This document shows positions 39,796 through 48,536 of a stretch of 61,075 bases of DNA, in pieces. Origin of the DNA: Mediterranea sp. (in: CFB group bacteria) (GTDB lineage: Bacteria; Bacteroidota; Bacteroidia; Bacteroidales; Bacteroidaceae). A program made the position numbers and the translations under genes. Position 1 is the stretch's first letter, and every line of letters begins with the position of its first letter. The stretch spans positions 1 to 61,075 of the forward strand of contig JAISIZ010000105.1 of NCBI GenBank assembly GCA_031261785.1, written 5' to 3'. The notes beneath the pieces are model-generated. The model did no database searches. It saw only the letters and a program-made list of their open reading frames with translations, and had not been told where the DNA came from.

Positions 39796-40652
39796 GCCGA
39801 CGCCTCGGGGAACATCTCCCGCAGCCGCCCGGCGAGGAACGGCGAGTAGCCGTCAGCCGAGTGGCGGAGGAAGAGTTTCTTGCCCAGCAGCTCGTCGAAC
39901 CGCGTCGGGTCGGGCGTGGCCGTCACCACCGGCAGCAGGAAGGGGTCGCTCCGCCAGTCGAGCGGATAGGGGCGCGAGATGTTCCACGCGCCCATGTAGA
40001 ACGAGGCCAGCAGCAGCCGGCCGTCGCACGCCTCGGGCACCTCCTCCAGCAGCGTCACCAGCCGCTCCTTGCGGTAGAGCGCCGGCAGCCCCGTCTCGTA
40101 CGACACGAGGGGCAGGCCGCGCTCGCGCAGCAGCGTCAGGGTGCGCTCCGTGTCGGCGCGGACCGACGCGTCAGTAGAAGATGCCGTAAGTCGCCCCACG
40201 CTCTTGGGCAGGTCGATGTGCGCCATCCCCACGGGAGCCACGAGGTAGACGTCGTCGGTGGCGAACACGAAGGCGTCCGTCACCTCCCCGGCGGCGATGG
40301 CCGCCTTCATGGCCTCCATAAGGCAGACGTTGGGGTTGTCCGACGGCCGCTCCATGCCGATGAACGTCACCCGTTCCTCGTCGATCCACTCCTCGCGCTC
40401 GCCAATGACGACGATGGCGTGCGGCTCCTTGAAGTTCCGCTCCCACGAGCGCAGGGCGAGGCGCAGGCTCTCGCCGCCGTCCTTCCCGCGGAAGTGGGGG
40501 ATCACCACGCTGATGGCGCCGAAGCCCGGCTCCGGCCGCCCGTCGGGGGTGGCGTCCGGCACGGTCGCCCGCGCCGGTTCCACCCTCTCTTCGTCCCGGC
40601 TGGCGCCGCCGGCCGGGATCGTTTCCTTGCTTTTCGGTTTTCTCTCGCTCAT
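39753..40652 (-). CDS. Glycosyltransferase-like protein in the capsid-terminase block (GT-A fold)
   Basis: 299 aa. After a low-complexity N-terminal tail (1-48) it has ISVVIPHFRGKDGG, the start of a family-2-like GT-A nucleotide-binding domain, then IVVIGEREEW and DAFVFATDDVYLVAP, where the DD pair is a likely metal/NDP-sugar site. The C-terminal part holds LFLRHSADGYSPFLAG. No transmembrane segment. Its placement between the capsid operon and the terminase genes suggests sugar addition to a virion protein or to a host surface structure; the acceptor is unknown. Confidence 0.7.
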   Translation of the reverse strand: MSERKPKSKETIPAGGASRDEERVEPARATVPDATPDGRPEPGFGAISVVIPHFRGKDGGESLRLALRSWERNFKEPHAIVVIGEREEWIDEERVTFIGMERPSDNPNVCLMEAMKAAIAAGEVTDAFVFATDDVYLVAPVGMAHIDLPKSVGRLTASSTDASVRADTERTLTLLRERGLPLVSYETGLPALYRKERLVTLLEEVPEACDGRLLLASFYMGAWNISRPYPLDWRSDPFLLPVVTATPDPTRFDELLGKKLFLRHSADGYSPFLAGRLREMFPEASACEKARERETGNGT

Positions 40653-40684
40653 ATACCTTATTATATATACAGGGATTCGTCGCC

Positions 40685-41254
40685 TCAGATGCCGGCCTCG
40701 CCGCCTCCGGCGGAAAGCCCCAGGATGGCGTTCACCTCCTCGTTGTCCGTGGCGGGGATCAACGCCTTGGGGATGTAGCCTATCACCGGGCCGCGCAGCT
40801 CGCTCGACATCTCGACGCTGGTCTTGTCGCCGTCCTTGCTGTCCTGCGACTCGTTCTTCGTGATGGCCAGCGGCGTGCAGGGCGTACCGGCTATCTTGGC
40901 GCTCTCGTCGCAGTTCACCACGATGGCTCCCAGGTCCTCGTTGATGTTGTTGCCCACGAACTCGTCGTACTCCAGGCTGCTGCCCGGGTGCTCGAACGCC
41001 ACCTTGTGGATGAAGCCGCGCGCGTCCTTGTCGCCCTCGCTGGCGTGGTTGATGTTGATCGTGGGCGTGGTGGCGTACACGCCCACCGGCTTCTTGCCGG
41101 CTTTCATGGCGAACGCCTTCACCAGCGCGCCCTTCTCGTCGCGCTCGTACGTCGCCACGTCGTTCCAGCGGAAGATGACGATGAACGACTTCTTGCCCTT
41201 TCCAGTCCCCGCGTTCGGAGACTTCTTGGGTACCGATACCATTGAATATGCCAT
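40685..41254 (-). CDS. Virion structural protein after the capsid gene (189 aa)
   Basis: Starts MAYSMVSVPKKSPNAGTGKGKKSFIVIFRW in two pieces; beta-rich, ending in a Gly-rich tail. Lies 25 nt after the major capsid gene and should be expressed strongly with it. A tail-tube or decoration protein is plausible by size and position; not recognised by sequence. Confidence 0.6.
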   Translation of the reverse strand: MAYSMVSVPKKSPNAGTGKGKKSFIVIFRWNDVATYERDEKGALVKAFAMKAGKKPVGVYATTPTININHASEGDKDARGFIHKVAFEHPGSSLEYDEFVGNNINEDLGAIVVNCDESAKIAGTPCTPLAITKNESQDSKDGDKTSVEMSSELRGPVIGYIPKALIPATDNEEVNAILGLSAGGGEAGI

Positions 41255-41279
41255 TGTGTGATCTCCTATGCTTTAAAAG

Positions 41280-42752
41280 TTAAAGACCCTGTTCGCCCGG
41301 ATCGGCGGCTGATGCCTTGGCCTCTCCCTTCTCGGGCGGGAAATAGGCGAATACCGCCTCGGCGATCCAGAAGCCGACTCCTTCCCACCATTCGGCGTAG
41401 ACGTACGCGCTGTAGTGCATGGTGGCCATGCGAAGTTTCGTTTGCTGCGGGTTCTTCGACGCCAGGTGCTTGAAGTTCTCCTTGGGAGTAATAAAGAAAA
41501 CGCCCGTGCCGCGCATGCCCTCGAGCGGGGCGAAAGTGAACTTGGAGAAATCCACCTTGATCTTCTCGCCGTCCTCGTTCTTCAGCCAGGGATACTTCGC
41601 GCGGTACGCCTTGCCATAACGCGTCACCAGGTCGGGATCCGCGTGGATGAACATCTTCTTCTTCTTGTAGAGCGCGGCGACCTGGTCGACCGCCTTGTCG
41701 ATCTGGTCGACGAGCTTCGCGTCCTCCAGCGTGACGCCGTCCAGAAGGAGCGTGATGGGATATTTCTTTGGATCCTCGCGGAAACGGCGGAGCAGCGTCA
41801 CGTAGCCATCCATGACCTCGTTCGCCTCGGTGGCGTCGTCCCCGTCCTTTGTCGCCTTGCTTTCCTTGTATTCGCCCACGGCCAGGGCGATTTCCCGTTC
41901 CTCGTCCAGCTTGGGGAAGATCAGCTGGTTCAGGATGTACTTCACCACCGGCATGTCTTTCGGGTCGAGATTCTCGTCGTAGAGATAGCCGAGAATGTCC
42001 TCCATGACGTCCGAGGGGATGATCTCCACGTTGATCTTGCACTTGAAGTTCTTGATCTTGAGCGGAGTGAACTTCGATTTGCCCTTGGGCGTCCAATGGG
42101 GAACGAACTGCTGCAGCACGCTGTCGATGGCGCCTTGCTGGGCGCGCACCTCCGTCTTGTCCGTCATGATGGTCGACATGTACTGGGTCGACTCCGTCTT
42201 TCCGAACAATCCGTTGATGATCTCGATTCGCTCGCTCGCCACGTACCTGCCGAACTCTTTTCTCAGCTCTTCCGTGTCCACGGTAGTGTCGCCGCTATAG
42301 GCGGCTCCCTTGAAGCGCGCCGCCACGTACTTGTTGTGCGCGAGCGACATGTCGGCCTTGAATCTGGTCTTCATCTCTCGTTCTCCTTTCACTTCCTCAC
42401 CATTGTCGGGCGTTTCCGTTTTCTCGAGTCGGGCGATCGTCTCCTCGAACGTTTTCTTTTCGGCTTCCAGGGCGGTAATCCTTTCCCTCGCGGCCTTCAG
42501 GTCGGCCGCGTCCTTTTCCCGGTCGGCCTTCATCTGGGCTTTCACTTCCTCCGTGACGGCCGTCTCGGCGGAACTTCCCCCTTTCTCGAAATCCTCAAGG
42601 TCTTTCTTGAACACCTCGAGAAATTTCTCTCCGTACTTATCCTCGAGCTTCTCCTCCTGCGCGGAGAGGATCACGGACTTGCCGTTCTCATCCTTCGCGA
42701 AAGCGGAGATGCCCAAGTAGCCAAGCACTACACTCAGAACTTTTCCAAACAT
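41280..42752 (-). CDS. Major capsid protein with N-terminal scaffold-like domain
   Basis: 490 aa. Residues about 28-125 form a charged coiled coil (LKAARERITALEAEKKTFEE), as in HK97-type delta domains; the sequence GEREMKTRFKADMSLAHNK marks the likely cleavage region before the folded part. The rest (YVAARFKGAAYSGDTTVDTEE onwards) is compatible with an HK97-type capsid fold. It follows the S49 protease gene by 11 nt, the usual protease-capsid pair. Assigned from layout and domain pattern, not from a specific motif. Confidence 0.8.
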   Translation of the reverse strand: MFGKVLSVVLGYLGISAFAKDENGKSVILSAQEEKLEDKYGEKFLEVFKKDLEDFEKGGSSAETAVTEEVKAQMKADREKDAADLKAARERITALEAEKKTFEETIARLEKTETPDNGEEVKGEREMKTRFKADMSLAHNKYVAARFKGAAYSGDTTVDTEELRKEFGRYVASERIEIINGLFGKTESTQYMSTIMTDKTEVRAQQGAIDSVLQQFVPHWTPKGKSKFTPLKIKNFKCKINVEIIPSDVMEDILGYLYDENLDPKDMPVVKYILNQLIFPKLDEEREIALAVGEYKESKATKDGDDATEANEVMDGYVTLLRRFREDPKKYPITLLLDGVTLEDAKLVDQIDKAVDQVAALYKKKKMFIHADPDLVTRYGKAYRAKYPWLKNEDGEKIKVDFSKFTFAPLEGMRGTGVFFITPKENFKHLASKNPQQTKLRMATMHYSAYVYAEWWEGVGFWIAEAVFAYFPPEKGEAKASAADPGEQGL

Positions 42753-42763
42753 GTTTTTTTAAT

Positions 42764-43669
42764 TTAGAATGAATGAATATACTCGTTGATTATCGCGTTC
42801 CCGTTCAGTTCGTCCGCCCGGCGTATGGCGAACTCCCGCGTTCCCACCGCGTCGGCCAGTCCCACTTCCACGGCATCCTTGGCGTAGAACATGCGCCCCC
42901 GTAGCAAGCCTTCGGTTTCGAGCTTCAGCCTGCCGGCGCGGTTCGTCTTCACGTTCTCCTGGAAGTCACGGGCCAGCGGATCCAGTTCTTCCTCGCGGAT
43001 GGCCGCGTAGTCCCCTTTCTTGGCCGCCTCGAAGGGGGCGTTCTTGTAGTCCGACAGGCTCGAATAGATGGTGTGCACCTTGACCCCGGCTGTCTCGTAT
43101 TGCTTGGCGAAGTCGCTGAAGCTCATCATCACTCCGATGCTTCCGAATTCGGCGGAGATGTCATTGGAAGCGATTATCTCGTCGCAGTACGAGGCGGCAT
43201 AGTAAGCGGCGGAGGCGCATAGGTCGCAATGCGCCACCACAGGCTTGCCCTGGCTCTTGGCATGGGCGATGGCGTCCACCAGCGGGGCGATGGCGTCCAC
43301 GCTGCCGCCTCCGGAATCGATGTCGAGCAAGATGGAAGCGATGTTGGCGGATCCGGCCGCCTCGCGGATGAGTTCCGCGATCTCCATGGTACCATGGCTA
43401 CATAGCGTGCCATACTTCAGCAATGTGCCCTGAATCGGGATGATGGCCGTGCTGCCTTTCGGCGCGTCGGCGAAAGTGCCGCCGGATTTCATCTCCTTGC
43501 CTGAAACGATAAGCGCGACCAGGGGCTCGCGCTTTCGGCCGGAAAAATCCTCCCCGCTGATACCGCGATCCAGCAGCTTGTCTAACAGGGGGAGGTGAGT
43601 TTCCACCTCACGGAAAGAGATGAACCACTTCCCGCGGCGGACGGCGTTGTATAAAGGTGAAAGAGCCAT
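42764..43669 (-). CDS. S49/SppA-type prohead protease
   Basis: 301 aa, ClpP/crotonase fold. Seen: ILLDIDSGGGSVDAIAPL (the GGGS oxyanion region), then ASAAYYAASYCDEI and FGSIGVMMS, where Ser of GSIG is the expected nucleophile of the S49 family and a Lys downstream the general base. It cleaves the capsid delta domain during head maturation. First gene of the first late block; a late promoter ends 29 nt upstream (43698-43732). Confidence 0.88.
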   Translation of the reverse strand: MALSPLYNAVRRGKWFISFREVETHLPLLDKLLDRGISGEDFSGRKREPLVALIVSGKEMKSGGTFADAPKGSTAIIPIQGTLLKYGTLCSHGTMEIAELIREAAGSANIASILLDIDSGGGSVDAIAPLVDAIAHAKSQGKPVVAHCDLCASAAYYAASYCDEIIASNDISAEFGSIGVMMSFSDFAKQYETAGVKVHTIYSSLSDYKNAPFEAAKKGDYAAIREEELDPLARDFQENVKTNRAGRLKLETEGLLRGRMFYAKDAVEVGLADAVGTREFAIRRADELNGNAIINEYIHSF

Positions 43670-43697
43670 GGTGATATGTACCTTTTATTTGTTGGTA

Positions 43698-43732
43698 CAA
43701 AATTACCATGGAGAAAGGGGCGCTAAAAGGAC
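43698..43732 (-). promoter_or_regulatory. Late promoter copy 1
   Basis: On the - strand: GTCCTTTT (43732-43725), 19-nt spacer, TAATTTTG (43705-43698). It overlaps the 3' end of the preceding gene. Confidence 0.75.
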
Positions 43733-44142
43733 GATAAGGTTTTGGCCGGTTCGGGCGACAGGCGCTTGAAGGATAGGGTCAACGTCCCGGGGTTGCCGCT
43801 TCGCTCCACCGATACCAGGACTGGAAACTCATCCGTGCCGACAACCCTTGTCTCCCCATTGGTGAACGTGAGCAAGAGGATGCCTTCCGCTCCAAACAAC
43901 GCGCGCAGCTCTTTCTCGGAGGAACGCGAGGTATCGGTCACGGTGGCGTTCAGTTCCTGCTCGACGGGTTTTCCCGCCACCTCCATTTTTTCCTTCCATT
44001 CCCCGTTACTTATATATATAGGTATGGCCAGTCCGGGATTAAGCCCGATCGTGTCACAGCCGGGCAGATTTACCACGGGTGATACCGATGGGGGTAAAAA
44101 ACTCATGGCGCGAAGTTGCGCCCTCTTGTCTTCCCTATTCAT
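43723..44142 (-). CDS. Hypothetical protein upstream of the late region (139 aa)
   Basis: Starts MNREDKRAQLRAMSFLPPSVS and contains GEWKEKMEVAGKPVEQELNATV, beta-rich. It resembles small phage proteins of unknown role. Expressed separately from the late block, because promoter copy 1 overlaps its end. A 38-nt hairpin (44166-44203) lies 24 nt upstream of its start. Confidence 0.55.
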   Translation of the reverse strand: MNREDKRAQLRAMSFLPPSVSPVVNLPGCDTIGLNPGLAIPIYISNGEWKEKMEVAGKPVEQELNATVTDTSRSSEKELRALFGAEGILLLTFTNGETRVVGTDEFPVLVSVERSGNPGTLTLSFKRLSPEPAKTLSSF

Positions 44143-44165
44143 ACTTGGACGTTTTGCTTACCGCC

Positions 44166-44203
44166 GTAAGCGGGAAAACGGGTATTTCCCCGTTTTCGCT
44201 TAC
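44166..44203 (-). terminator. Long hairpin between two middle genes
   Basis: GTAAGCG-AAAACGGG and CCCGTTTT-CCGCTTAC form a near-perfect stem with a 6-nt loop. It ends the 164-aa transcript or controls the 139-aa gene; no U-run follows on the - strand. Confidence 0.5.
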
Positions 44204-44230
44204 GAAGTAATTGGTTAATAAATATAAAAA

Positions 44231-44725
44231 TCATGTGATTTCTCCCCTGATGTCCCTGTCGACCTCCCTGATGACTCGTTGCCGGTTGCGGTAGTCGTAC
44301 TTCTTCACGGCGTCGTAGTTGATGGCGTTGTTCTTGATGTCGTAGGCCATGAGGAATCCCTCGACGATCTTGTTCTGGCGGTATCCCCGCTCGTATCCGG
44401 CCACGAAGTACTCGCGGATGCGCAGGCGGAACGAGGCCTCGATGTAGTCGGCCAGCATGCGCTGCTTCCACTCGGGGATGCAGATGAAGTTCTCGGTGAG
44501 CACGCGGTGGTTCCACTCCTGCACGGGCAGCAGGAGCGTGATGGGGTGGTCCTTCAGGGCCTGCTTGGGCGGGCGGTCGGAGATGGTGACCATGGCCTGG
44601 ATGAATTTTCCGATGTCGTTGGCGCTCGACACCTGGACGCCCTCGCCCCCGCGGGGGCAGCCGAACTCATGGTAGAGGTAATCATGAAGATGCGGCGGCA
44701 GTTCGATGGTTACGTTGGGTTTCAT
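44231..44725 (-). CDS. Hypothetical phage protein (164 aa)
   Basis: Starts MKPNVTIELPPHLHDYLYHEFG, with a hydrophobic-aromatic helical C-terminus (YDYRNRQRVIREVDRDIRGEI). Seen in many Bacteroides prophages between replication and head genes, role unknown. Promoter at 44750-44781. Confidence 0.6.
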   Translation of the reverse strand: MKPNVTIELPPHLHDYLYHEFGCPRGGEGVQVSSANDIGKFIQAMVTISDRPPKQALKDHPITLLLPVQEWNHRVLTENFICIPEWKQRMLADYIEASFRLRIREYFVAGYERGYRQNKIVEGFLMAYDIKNNAINYDAVKKYDYRNRQRVIREVDRDIRGEIT

Positions 44726-44749
44726 GCGTATCTGGTTGTTATTATGCGG

Positions 44750-44781
44750 CTAAGGTACAGATAATTATCCATAGAGACAAA
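44750..44781 (-). promoter_or_regulatory. Putative promoter of the 164-aa gene
   Basis: On the - strand: TTTG (44781-44778), 20-nt spacer, TACCTTAG (44757-44750), one mismatch to TAnnTTTG. Confidence 0.55.
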
Positions 44782-44885
44782 TAAATGCCCAATAAAGTGT
44801 GCATCGGCCCCGCTCGCCGTAAAAACGCGCCCGACGCTGGTCGGCCGAAAAAAAAGTTTTTCCCGTAGCGGACACCTATATACCC

Positions 44886-45101
44886 CTTCTACGTCTTCTA
44901 CATTTCTACAAAATTATAAATAGCTGATAATAAGAAGTATAGGAAATCGGATTCAAGGATATGGCTTCTACTTTTGTAGAAAAGTAAGGTTTTTATAGAA
45001 ATGTAGTTGGTTTGTAGAAGGAACGCAGGGCTTTGTAGAAGCCATTTATTTCGCTAATTCGTTGATTATTGGTAATGTAGAAAGTGTAGAAGGTGTAGAA
45101 G
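44886..45101. repeat. TGTAGAAG-type iterons, replication-origin candidate
   Basis: About ten copies of TGTAGAA(G) or its complement in 216 bp, including three in tandem at a 9-bp period (45076, 45085, 45094). The segment is AT-rich, whereas the prophage is GC-rich. It directly follows the primase-helicase gene. Iterons near replication genes usually bind an initiator, but no initiator gene of the Rep type was recognised. The rest of the 490-bp gap (44726-45215) has only the promoter and terminator listed. Confidence 0.6.
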
Positions 45102-45154
45102 GCTTTTTCGTCCCGTACGGAACGGGAATTTCTCTCCGTGCGGGCATGAAAAAG

Positions 45155-45187
45155 GGCGCTCCCGTCTCCCGACGTTCACGCCCGACA
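45155..45187 (-). terminator. Terminator of the primase-helicase gene
   Basis: GGGCG and CGCCC close a stem-loop followed by TTTTTC on the - strand, 30 nt after the stop. Confidence 0.55.
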
Positions 45188-45215
45188 ATGATAATCGATA
45201 ATACCGGACTAATGG

Positions 45216-48200
45216 CTAAAACGGGAATTCCGCCTGGGAGTCCTCCCGCGCGGCTTCCCCGTCGTCCTCGAAGGCTGAGTCCGTATCCACCTCGAGGTTG
45301 ACGTTGTAGAACTTCCTTATGGCCTTATAGTCGAAGCACATCGCCTGGTCCACCGTGGTGGTGCGGTGATATTCCACCCTTCCGCCGGGATGCTCGACTT
45401 TTTGCGTCACCTCCACGCCGTTCTGCACGTTCAGGAAGCGGACCGAGTTTTTCTGCCCCATGTATTCCTTGGAGTTCTCGAGGTAGAATCGCAGCGACTC
45501 GAGCGGCAGCGCCGTGTCGCCCACCTGCCGGGCGAACTTCTTGTAGAGCATGAAGACGCGGTTCTTGCGCAGCAGGAGGATGGGTTGCGCGCTGTTGTAC
45601 TCTATCTCGTGGGTGACGATGTTGGACTTGAACCGCGTCACGTAATCTACCCGGTAGTCGCTGCGGTTGAATATCGCCCCGTCCTGCAGCAGGAACGACA
45701 CCGTGTACCAGAAGTTGGCCAGCTCGTTGTTCGTCTTGCACTCGCGGTTCTGGCGGACGATGCCGCTCGTGGTGATCTCCAGCATCTCCCGGTAGGAGAA
45801 GGGCAGGTCGATGACGCCCTCGAGCAGGCGGAAGGCGGCGAGCGGGATGAGCCAGTTGCGCAGGATGCGATCCTCCACCGGCTCGCCGTCGAGCCGGGCG
45901 TTGAGGTCGTCGAGGCACTGCTTGTAGGCGGCCTCGAAGCCCACCTCCACCTTCGCCCGGTGGCGGAGCAGCTGCAGGGTGAGGTGCGATAGTCCCCGGT
46001 TGCGGATCTCCTTGCAGTCGTCGAAGGCGCGCTTCTCGGCCGGCGAGAACTCGGTCTTGGTGAAGGTGAGGTAGATGAGCCGGGAGAAGAGGGCGATGTC
46101 GATGGTGGGCATCTCCTGCCCGGAGAGGATGACGCCGCAGTCCACGGCGGTGATCTCGCGCTTCTTGTCGCGGTCCATGTTCATGCGGCTGCGTCCGGTG
46201 CCGTCCCACAGCCCCTTGAGGAACTCGCGCTTGTCGATGTCGACGCTGTTCTTGTACTCGTCGACATGCACCAGGGCGTTGGCGCACTGGGCCACCGTCT
46301 CGCCCAGGGCGGCGATGGTGGCGTTCTGGATGTTGGGCGGGGTGTTCTTGATGATGAAGAACGACATGAGGGAGTGCCCCAGCTCGGACTTGCCGGAGCC
46401 TTTGGGGCCGAAGAGGTTGAGGATGGGGAACGACTTGGTCAGCCCCGTGATGACGTCGCGGAAGAGCGTGGCCAGCAGGAAGCAGAGGCCCACCTTGGCG
46501 TTGTCGCCGAACACGGTGATGAGCCGCTCGGCGTACTCGCGGAGCGAGACGTTCTGGAAGGTGGTGTGCACGAACCGCCGCTCGAACTGGAAGAGCTTCG
46601 CCTCGTGGCGGTAGACCACGCCGCAGCCGGGCAGGTAGTAGTTGCCCGAGCGCAGGCGGACGATGCCGTACTCGTCGGCCGGGTGCCACTCGGTGTCGAA
46701 CGCCCCGTTGCCGAAGGCGTAGAAGCCTTGGTGCTGCCAGCCCAGCTGGGTGATCTCCACGGCCGTCTCGGTATTCTCGTAGAGGTATAGCTTCAGCTTC
46801 GTCAGCTCCTTATCGGTGGCCAGCCAGATGTAGTTGCCCAGCCCCTCGACGCGCTGCTTGAACTTAGTGATCGACACCAGGTCTTCCTGCTTCATCTCGA
46901 TGATGTCCTCCTGCCCGTTCTGGTTGCGTATCCGGTAGAGCCGCTTGGGCATGAGGGCGTCCTTGATGTGGAACATGGGCCGCATGGTGAAGTTCGACCA
47001 CTGCACGTTGCTGCCCCCGCTGGAGGAGATGCTCCAGTAGGCGTCGTGGTCCTCGTAGAAGCCGTACTTGCCGTAGAGGTCGCGGTCGATCTTCTTCCCC
47101 TCCTCGAGCACCTTCTTCGCCTTCAGGCCTTTCCTGGCCTGGTTGATGGCCGACTGCCAGAGGCTCTTGTTCTTGTAGTGCTCCTGCAGCCGGGTGAGGT
47201 ACATCGCCTCCTTCACCTCGTCGCCCACCGAGGCCACCAGGCGGCACATCGTGACGACGGCGGCGCTCTTCTGCTCCACCGTCTCGGCCGACTGGAAGAC
47301 GTAGCGGGCGTACCACGTGATGAAGTCCTCCTCCTCGAGCTGGTCGAGCCGGGAGCGCTGCGTACAGTAGCTGTCCGGGTCGTTCTTGGTGGCCCCCTCG
47401 CCCAGGGGGATCTCCCGCACCGACACGGCGAAGCCGCTCTCCATGGCCAGCAGGCCGTTCTTGATCACGGAGGCGACGCCCGTGCCGTAAGGCTCGCCGC
47501 GGCGGGGCGGGTCGGCGTCGGGCAGGAAGCAGAGGCGGGTGGCGTACTTCTTCAGCTGGGCGAGCTGCTCGCGGGTCCACGCCGTGCCGAGGGAGGCCAC
47601 GGCGTTGTTGGCGCCGATGAGCTGCAGGCGCATCACGTCGGGCGCGCCCTCCACGAGGTAGAACTTGTCGTCCCTGGCGGCTTGCCGGATGGCGGCGTCG
47701 ATGCCAAAGATGGAGGCGCCCTTGGAGTAGACGTCGCTCTCGGCCGAGTTCAGGTACTTGGCCACGCCCTCCTCGCCCGAGAGGTTGCGCGCCGTGAAGC
47801 CGATCACCCGCCGGTAGCGGTCGCGGATGGGTATCATCAGCCGGTCGCGGTAGAAGTCGTAGGGCGTGTCGCGGCCCTCCTTCAGTTTCAACAGCTTCAT
47901 CTCGAGCATCAGCTCCGTGGAGAGGCCGGCCCGGGAGGCGAACTCGCGCAGCGCGCCCCACCCCCTGGGGGCGTAGCCCATGCCCGCCTCCTCCACGTAC
48001 TCCGCGCCCCAGCGGCTCTCGGCGTACGCCCGGGCCGCCTCGCCCTCGGCGCTCTTCAGCCTGTCGGCGAAGAACTCGGCGCACCGCCTGTTGATCACCA
48101 GCATCGACTCGCGCTTGGCCCTCGCCCGCTCTCGCTCCGGGCTGGGTTCCTCCTCCTCCTCGACGCGTATGCCGTACTTCCGGGCCAGCAGGCGCGCGGC

Positions 48201-48443
48201 CTCGGGGAAGGTCAGCGTCTCGCGCTCCATCACGAAGCCGATGGCGTCGCCGCCCCGCTGGCAGCCGAAGCAGTGCCAGATGCCCCGGGCGGGGTTCACC
48301 TTGAACGAGGGTGTCTTCTCCTGGTGGAACGGGCAGCAGGCCTCCCACGAGGCGCCCCGCTTCTTCAGCTCGACGTACGAGCCGACCACGTCGACGATGT
48401 CGGCGCGGTCCAGTATCTGTCCGATGGTTCTTTCGTCTATCAT
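45216..48443 (-). CDS. DNA primase-helicase
   Basis: 1075 aa. N-terminal CHC2 zinc-binding domain of DnaG type (CCPFHQEKTPSF and CFGCQRGGD, Cys/His ligands at about 36-65), then a TOPRIM domain (YLVEGAPDVMRL, LPDADPP) and, in the last third, a P-loop ATPase with GPKGSGKS (about 660) and ALVHVDEYKN as Walker B. It would prime and unwind phage DNA. The next downstream feature is a repeat-rich origin candidate. The gene lies at the junction with accessory unit 4 upstream. Confidence 0.9.
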   Translation of the reverse strand: MIDERTIGQILDRADIVDVVGSYVELKKRGASWEACCPFHQEKTPSFKVNPARGIWHCFGCQRGGDAIGFVMERETLTFPEAARLLARKYGIRVEEEEEPSPERERARAKRESMLVINRRCAEFFADRLKSAEGEAARAYAESRWGAEYVEEAGMGYAPRGWGALREFASRAGLSTELMLEMKLLKLKEGRDTPYDFYRDRLMIPIRDRYRRVIGFTARNLSGEEGVAKYLNSAESDVYSKGASIFGIDAAIRQAARDDKFYLVEGAPDVMRLQLIGANNAVASLGTAWTREQLAQLKKYATRLCFLPDADPPRRGEPYGTGVASVIKNGLLAMESGFAVSVREIPLGEGATKNDPDSYCTQRSRLDQLEEEDFITWYARYVFQSAETVEQKSAAVVTMCRLVASVGDEVKEAMYLTRLQEHYKNKSLWQSAINQARKGLKAKKVLEEGKKIDRDLYGKYGFYEDHDAYWSISSSGGSNVQWSNFTMRPMFHIKDALMPKRLYRIRNQNGQEDIIEMKQEDLVSITKFKQRVEGLGNYIWLATDKELTKLKLYLYENTETAVEITQLGWQHQGFYAFGNGAFDTEWHPADEYGIVRLRSGNYYLPGCGVVYRHEAKLFQFERRFVHTTFQNVSLREYAERLITVFGDNAKVGLCFLLATLFRDVITGLTKSFPILNLFGPKGSGKSELGHSLMSFFIIKNTPPNIQNATIAALGETVAQCANALVHVDEYKNSVDIDKREFLKGLWDGTGRSRMNMDRDKKREITAVDCGVILSGQEMPTIDIALFSRLIYLTFTKTEFSPAEKRAFDDCKEIRNRGLSHLTLQLLRHRAKVEVGFEAAYKQCLDDLNARLDGEPVEDRILRNWLIPLAAFRLLEGVIDLPFSYREMLEITTSGIVRQNRECKTNNELANFWYTVSFLLQDGAIFNRSDYRVDYVTRFKSNIVTHEIEYNSAQPILLLRKNRVFMLYKKFARQVGDTALPLESLRFYLENSKEYMGQKNSVRFLNVQNGVEVTQKVEHPGGRVEYHRTTTVDQAMCFDYKAIRKFYNVNLEVDTDSAFEDDGEAAREDSQAEFPF

Positions 48444-48484
48444 TGTCTCATTGTTTTCTGGTTCGTTTATAGGAATATTGGGCG

Positions 48485-48505
48485 CGGCCCGCCACCGTGG
48501 CGGGC
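48485..48505 (-). terminator. Hairpin after the 129-aa gene
   Basis: GGCCCGCCAC and GTGGCGGGCC are reverse complements. It lies 30 nt after the stop of the 129-aa gene and before the primase start; no U-run follows. Confidence 0.5.
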
Positions 48506-48536
48506 CACGCGAGCGTGTGACATGGAAACGCGGGAT

